Of a stretch of 64,000 bases of DNA, positions 62,196 through 64,000 are shown in pieces. The DNA is from Streptococcus pneumoniae (lineage in GTDB: Bacteria > Bacillota > Bacilli > Lactobacillales > Streptococcaceae), in contig NZ_CKYA01000004.1 in the NCBI RefSeq assembly GCF_001113365.1, positions 1 to 64,000 on the forward strand. Direction: 5' to 3'. A program made the translations under genes and the position numbers. Every line of letters starts with the position of its first letter. Positions within the stretch are counted from its first letter, which is position 1. Below the pieces are notes generated by a model. That model worked only from the letters and a program-made list of their open reading frames with translations. It was not told the DNA's origin and ran no database searches.

Positions 62196-62209
62196 TGTTT
62201 TCGCTTTCA
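62196..62209 (-). promoter_or_regulatory. cre site at the dhaK transcription start
   Basis: On the minus strand TGAAAGCGAAAACA matches the cre consensus TGWAANCGNTNWCA at 13 of 14 positions. It begins at the last base of the -10 and covers the start site, a repressing position for CcpA. Confidence 0.7.
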
Positions 62210-62237
62210 TTATATATTTTTTATTGCTGGATGATAA
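62209..62237 (-). promoter_or_regulatory. dhaKLM promoter
   Basis: On the minus strand TTATCA (complement 62232-62237), 17-base spacer, TATAAT (complement 62209-62214). The poor -35 directly adjoins the DhaS operator, as expected for an activated promoter. Confidence 0.75.
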
Positions 62238-62238
62238 G

Positions 62239-62260
62239 GGACAGATTCTATTATTTGTCC
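62239..62260. promoter_or_regulatory. DhaS operator
   Basis: GGACAGAT, six bases, ATTTGTCC: an inverted repeat matching the lactococcal DhaS site GGACACAT-N6-ATTTGTCC as I recall it, with one mismatch. It lies one base upstream of the dhaK -35 and about 30 bases upstream of the dhaS -10. Confidence 0.8.
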
Positions 62261-62288
62261 CCTTTTAAACCCATTTAAAACATTTTTT

Positions 62289-62297
62289 TGGTAAAAT
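62289..62297 (+). promoter_or_regulatory. Extended -10 promoter of dhaS-dhaQ
   Basis: TGGTAAAAT, with TAAAAT at 62292-62297. The start would be near 62304, which rules out the in-frame ATG at 62296 and supports the ATG at 62323. Confidence 0.65.
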
Positions 62298-62322
62298 GAA
62301 GGAAGTAAAAGAAAGGTTTCCT

Positions 62323-62853
62323 ATGGCATCATCATTTATTACAAAAAAACGGATTGCCAAGGCATTTAGAGACCTATTAGCTACTAGAGAATTTGATAAA
62401 ATCTCTATTGTAGATATCATGGAATCAGCTGGCATTCGTAGACAGACCTTTTACAATCACTTTCTTGACAAATATGAACTACTAGACTGGATATTTGAAA
62501 ATGACTTAACCGAGTATATCACCAATAACTTGGACTTCATTTCAGGCCAAAAACTATTACAAGAACTATTTCTTTATTTCGAACAAGAGCGTGACTTTTA
62601 TATTCAACTTTTTGATATTCAAGGGCAAAATAGCTTCTATGACCACTTTATCAGCTACTGTCGCTTGCTTGTATCAAAAATTTTAAGAGAATATGGTCAG
62701 ATTGATATCGATTCATCTGCTTATACTTGTTTTTTGTTAGACTATCATTCACATGCTCTAGCAGAAATCGTAAAAGCTTACGTCAATAAAAAAAGTCCAG
62801 TTCCACAACCAGACTTTCTAATCATGACAATTATTGGAAAGAGAACACAATGA
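62323..62853 (+). CDS. dhaS: DhaS, TetR-type activator of the dha operon
   Basis: 176 residues from MASSFITKKRIAKAFRDLLA. TetR-type helix-turn-helix with FDKISIVDIMESAGIRRQTF and YNHF (about 24-48). In lactococci DhaS is a rare activator among TetR proteins, working with DhaQ bound to dihydroxyacetone. The ATG at 62323 follows AGAAAGG and fits the promoter. It overlaps dhaQ by 4 bases, so the two are translationally coupled. The operator lies in the shared upstream region. Confidence 0.9.
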   Translation: MASSFITKKRIAKAFRDLLATREFDKISIVDIMESAGIRRQTFYNHFLDKYELLDWIFENDLTEYITNNLDFISGQKLLQELFLYFEQERDFYIQLFDIQGQNSFYDHFISYCRLLVSKILREYGQIDIDSSAYTCFLLDYHSHALAEIVKAYVNKKSPVPQPDFLIMTIIGKRTQ

Positions 62854-63839
62854 CATTTATTTCAAATCATAAACAAAAAATTATTTCAAGTTACATTTCG
62901 GCAACTGTCAGCAGTCATCCTGAATTAGAAAAACACCCTACTTTACCATTAGTCTATCAAAAAAATCGCAATCCTCATCAGGTTCCAATATTGGCGGGTG
63001 GGGGTTCCGGTCACGAACCTGCGCATATTGGATATGTGGGAGAAGGAATGCTTACTGCTGCTATCTATGGCCAATTATTTACTCCTCCTACAAGAACTGA
63101 AATCTTAGAGTCCATTCGTTTTTTAAACAATGGTCACGGTGTCTTCATCATTGTAAAAAATTTCGAAGCAGACATCAAAGAATTTAGTTCGGCCATTAAC
63201 ACTGCTAGACAAGAAGGAATTAAGGTCGGCTATAGTCTAGCACACGACGATATTTCAATTGAACCTCACAATAGATTTCAAATTAGAGGAAGAGGGCTTG
63301 CAGGTACAATTTTGCTTCATAAAATCCTAGGGTATGCGGCTCAGAACGGTGCTGACATCGAGCAACTAACTGATTTAGGTCATCAGCTTGCTCCCGAAAT
63401 CGCAACAATTGGCTTTGCAACGAAAGCTGCTAGTCTCCCCCAAGCCCCCCTTCCACTATTTAACTTAGAAGAAGGAAATATTTCTTATGGTATTGGGATA
63501 CATGGCGAAGAAGGCTATCGTATCGTCCCATTCCAATCATCGGAAATCCTGGCAAATGAAATTATAAGTAAATTAAGATTGCACTATCATTGGAAAAAGG
63601 GTGATCAATTTATATTGCTTGTAAATAATCTAGGCACTACCAGCAACTTAGAAATGGGCATATTTATCAATGATCTCCTTCAACTCTTAGAAATTGAAGG
63701 AATCACTATTACCTTTATAAAATCAGGAACATTTATGACCAGTCTAGATATGGCAGGTATATCCGTAACTCTTTGCCCCGTAAAAAATAAACAGTGGTTA
63801 GAAGCGCTCAATGCTCCAACGACAGCTTTTGCATGGTAA
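62850..63839 (+). CDS. dhaQ: DhaQ, DhaK-like co-activator
   Basis: 329 residues and a clear paralogue of DhaK. GGGSGHEPAHIGYVGEGM is at about 50, KNFEADIKEF at about 103, and GIHGEEGY has the covalent histidine at 218. It can therefore still bind dihydroxyacetone. In lactococci DhaQ does not act as a kinase subunit but binds DhaS and turns it into an activator. Overlap with dhaS and lack of a second dhaL here support this sensor role. A small stem (GGGCTA...TAGCCCC, about 63859-63883) follows. Confidence 0.9.
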   Translation: MTFISNHKQKIISSYISATVSSHPELEKHPTLPLVYQKNRNPHQVPILAGGGSGHEPAHIGYVGEGMLTAAIYGQLFTPPTRTEILESIRFLNNGHGVFIIVKNFEADIKEFSSAINTARQEGIKVGYSLAHDDISIEPHNRFQIRGRGLAGTILLHKILGYAAQNGADIEQLTDLGHQLAPEIATIGFATKAASLPQAPLPLFNLEEGNISYGIGIHGEEGYRIVPFQSSEILANEIISKLRLHYHWKKGDQFILLVNNLGTTSNLEMGIFINDLLQLLEIEGITITFIKSGTFMTSLDMAGISVTLCPVKNKQWLEALNAPTTAFAW

Positions 63840-63895
63840 TTTAATTGTATAACTCAAAAGGGCTACATCACTTGATAGCCCCTTGCTTTTATCTT

Positions 63896-64000
63896 ATACT
63901 CAATGAAAATCAAAAAGCAAACTAGGAAACTAGCCGCAGGCTGTACTTGAGTACGGCAAGGCGACGTTGACGCAGTTTGAATTTGATTTTCGAAGAGTAT
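63896..64000 (+). repeat. BOX element (boxA-boxC, plus orientation), right flank of dha locus
   Basis: 105 bases from ATACTCAATGAAAATC to TTTTCGAAGAGTAT, ending exactly at the window edge. It contains GTACGGCAAGGCGACGTTGA, the region of the BOXA1R primer as I recall it. It is the inverted counterpart of the copy at 60043-60147. Confidence 0.92.

Noticed and set aside
1..64000. tRNA, rRNA or riboswitch genes
   Set aside because: I looked in the intergenic gaps for cloverleaf-like or conserved riboswitch text and recognised none. A covariance-model search would be decisive.

Overview
The window reads as a low-GC Gram-positive chromosome of the Streptococcus mitis group (mitis/oralis/infantis, close to S. 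pneumoniae). I base this on recalled near-identity of many proteins (LigA, the YdiF-type ABC-F ATPase, Ung, enolase), on a gene order like that of pneumococcus (degV-hup, ligA-pulA-glgBCDA, eno, rexBA, iga, rbgA-rnhB, xerS, pyrC-mutT-ung), and on BOX-type intergenic repeats. No database search was possible, so the species is not fixed.

Layout. 1-57 is the N-terminus of an IS30-family transposase running off the left edge. 0.3-8 kb holds degV, hup, an ABC-F ATPase with an Rgg-type regulator, an MFS transporter and ligA. 8.1-16.4 kb is alpha-glucan metabolism: pulA, then glgB-glgC-glgD-glgA behind a CcpA (cre) site. 16.5-24 kb holds a SerB-like phosphatase, glycerate kinase, a YueI protein on the minus strand, enolase, a broken integrase remnant, a YkvI-like membrane protein and a lipid kinase. 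24.1-31.1 kb is the RexB-RexA recombination nuclease, followed by an uncharacterised protein with a Cys-rich motif. 32.6-44.8 kb carries two consecutive giant surface M26 zinc metalloproteases. The first has a ZmpB-like catalytic end plus an embedded trypsin/V8-like serine protease domain. The second is IgA1-protease-like. 45-50 kb holds rbgA, rnhB, a ClC channel, a small membrane protein, the difSL chromosome-dimer-resolution site and xerS.

Almost all genes left of difSL are on the plus strand. Immediately right of xerS they switch to minus, as expected where the two replication forks meet. 50-54.9 kb is a minus-strand operon ung-mutT-pyrC-small Cys protein-MATE, preceded by a YjjG-like phosphatase. 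55-59.7 kb is a TetR-controlled ABC transporter module with three copies of a 15-bp operator. 60.2-63.8 kb is the dihydroxyacetone kinase locus (dhaKLM divergent from dhaS-dhaQ), bracketed by two inverted BOX elements, the second ending exactly at the window edge.

Most notable observations: the serine-protease/M26 fusion next to an IgA protease; the xerS promoter whose -35 lies inside difSL; the TetR operator set; the DhaS operator abutting the dhaK promoter together with a cre site; and three genes whose -10 box lies six bases from the start codon, implying leaderless mRNAs.
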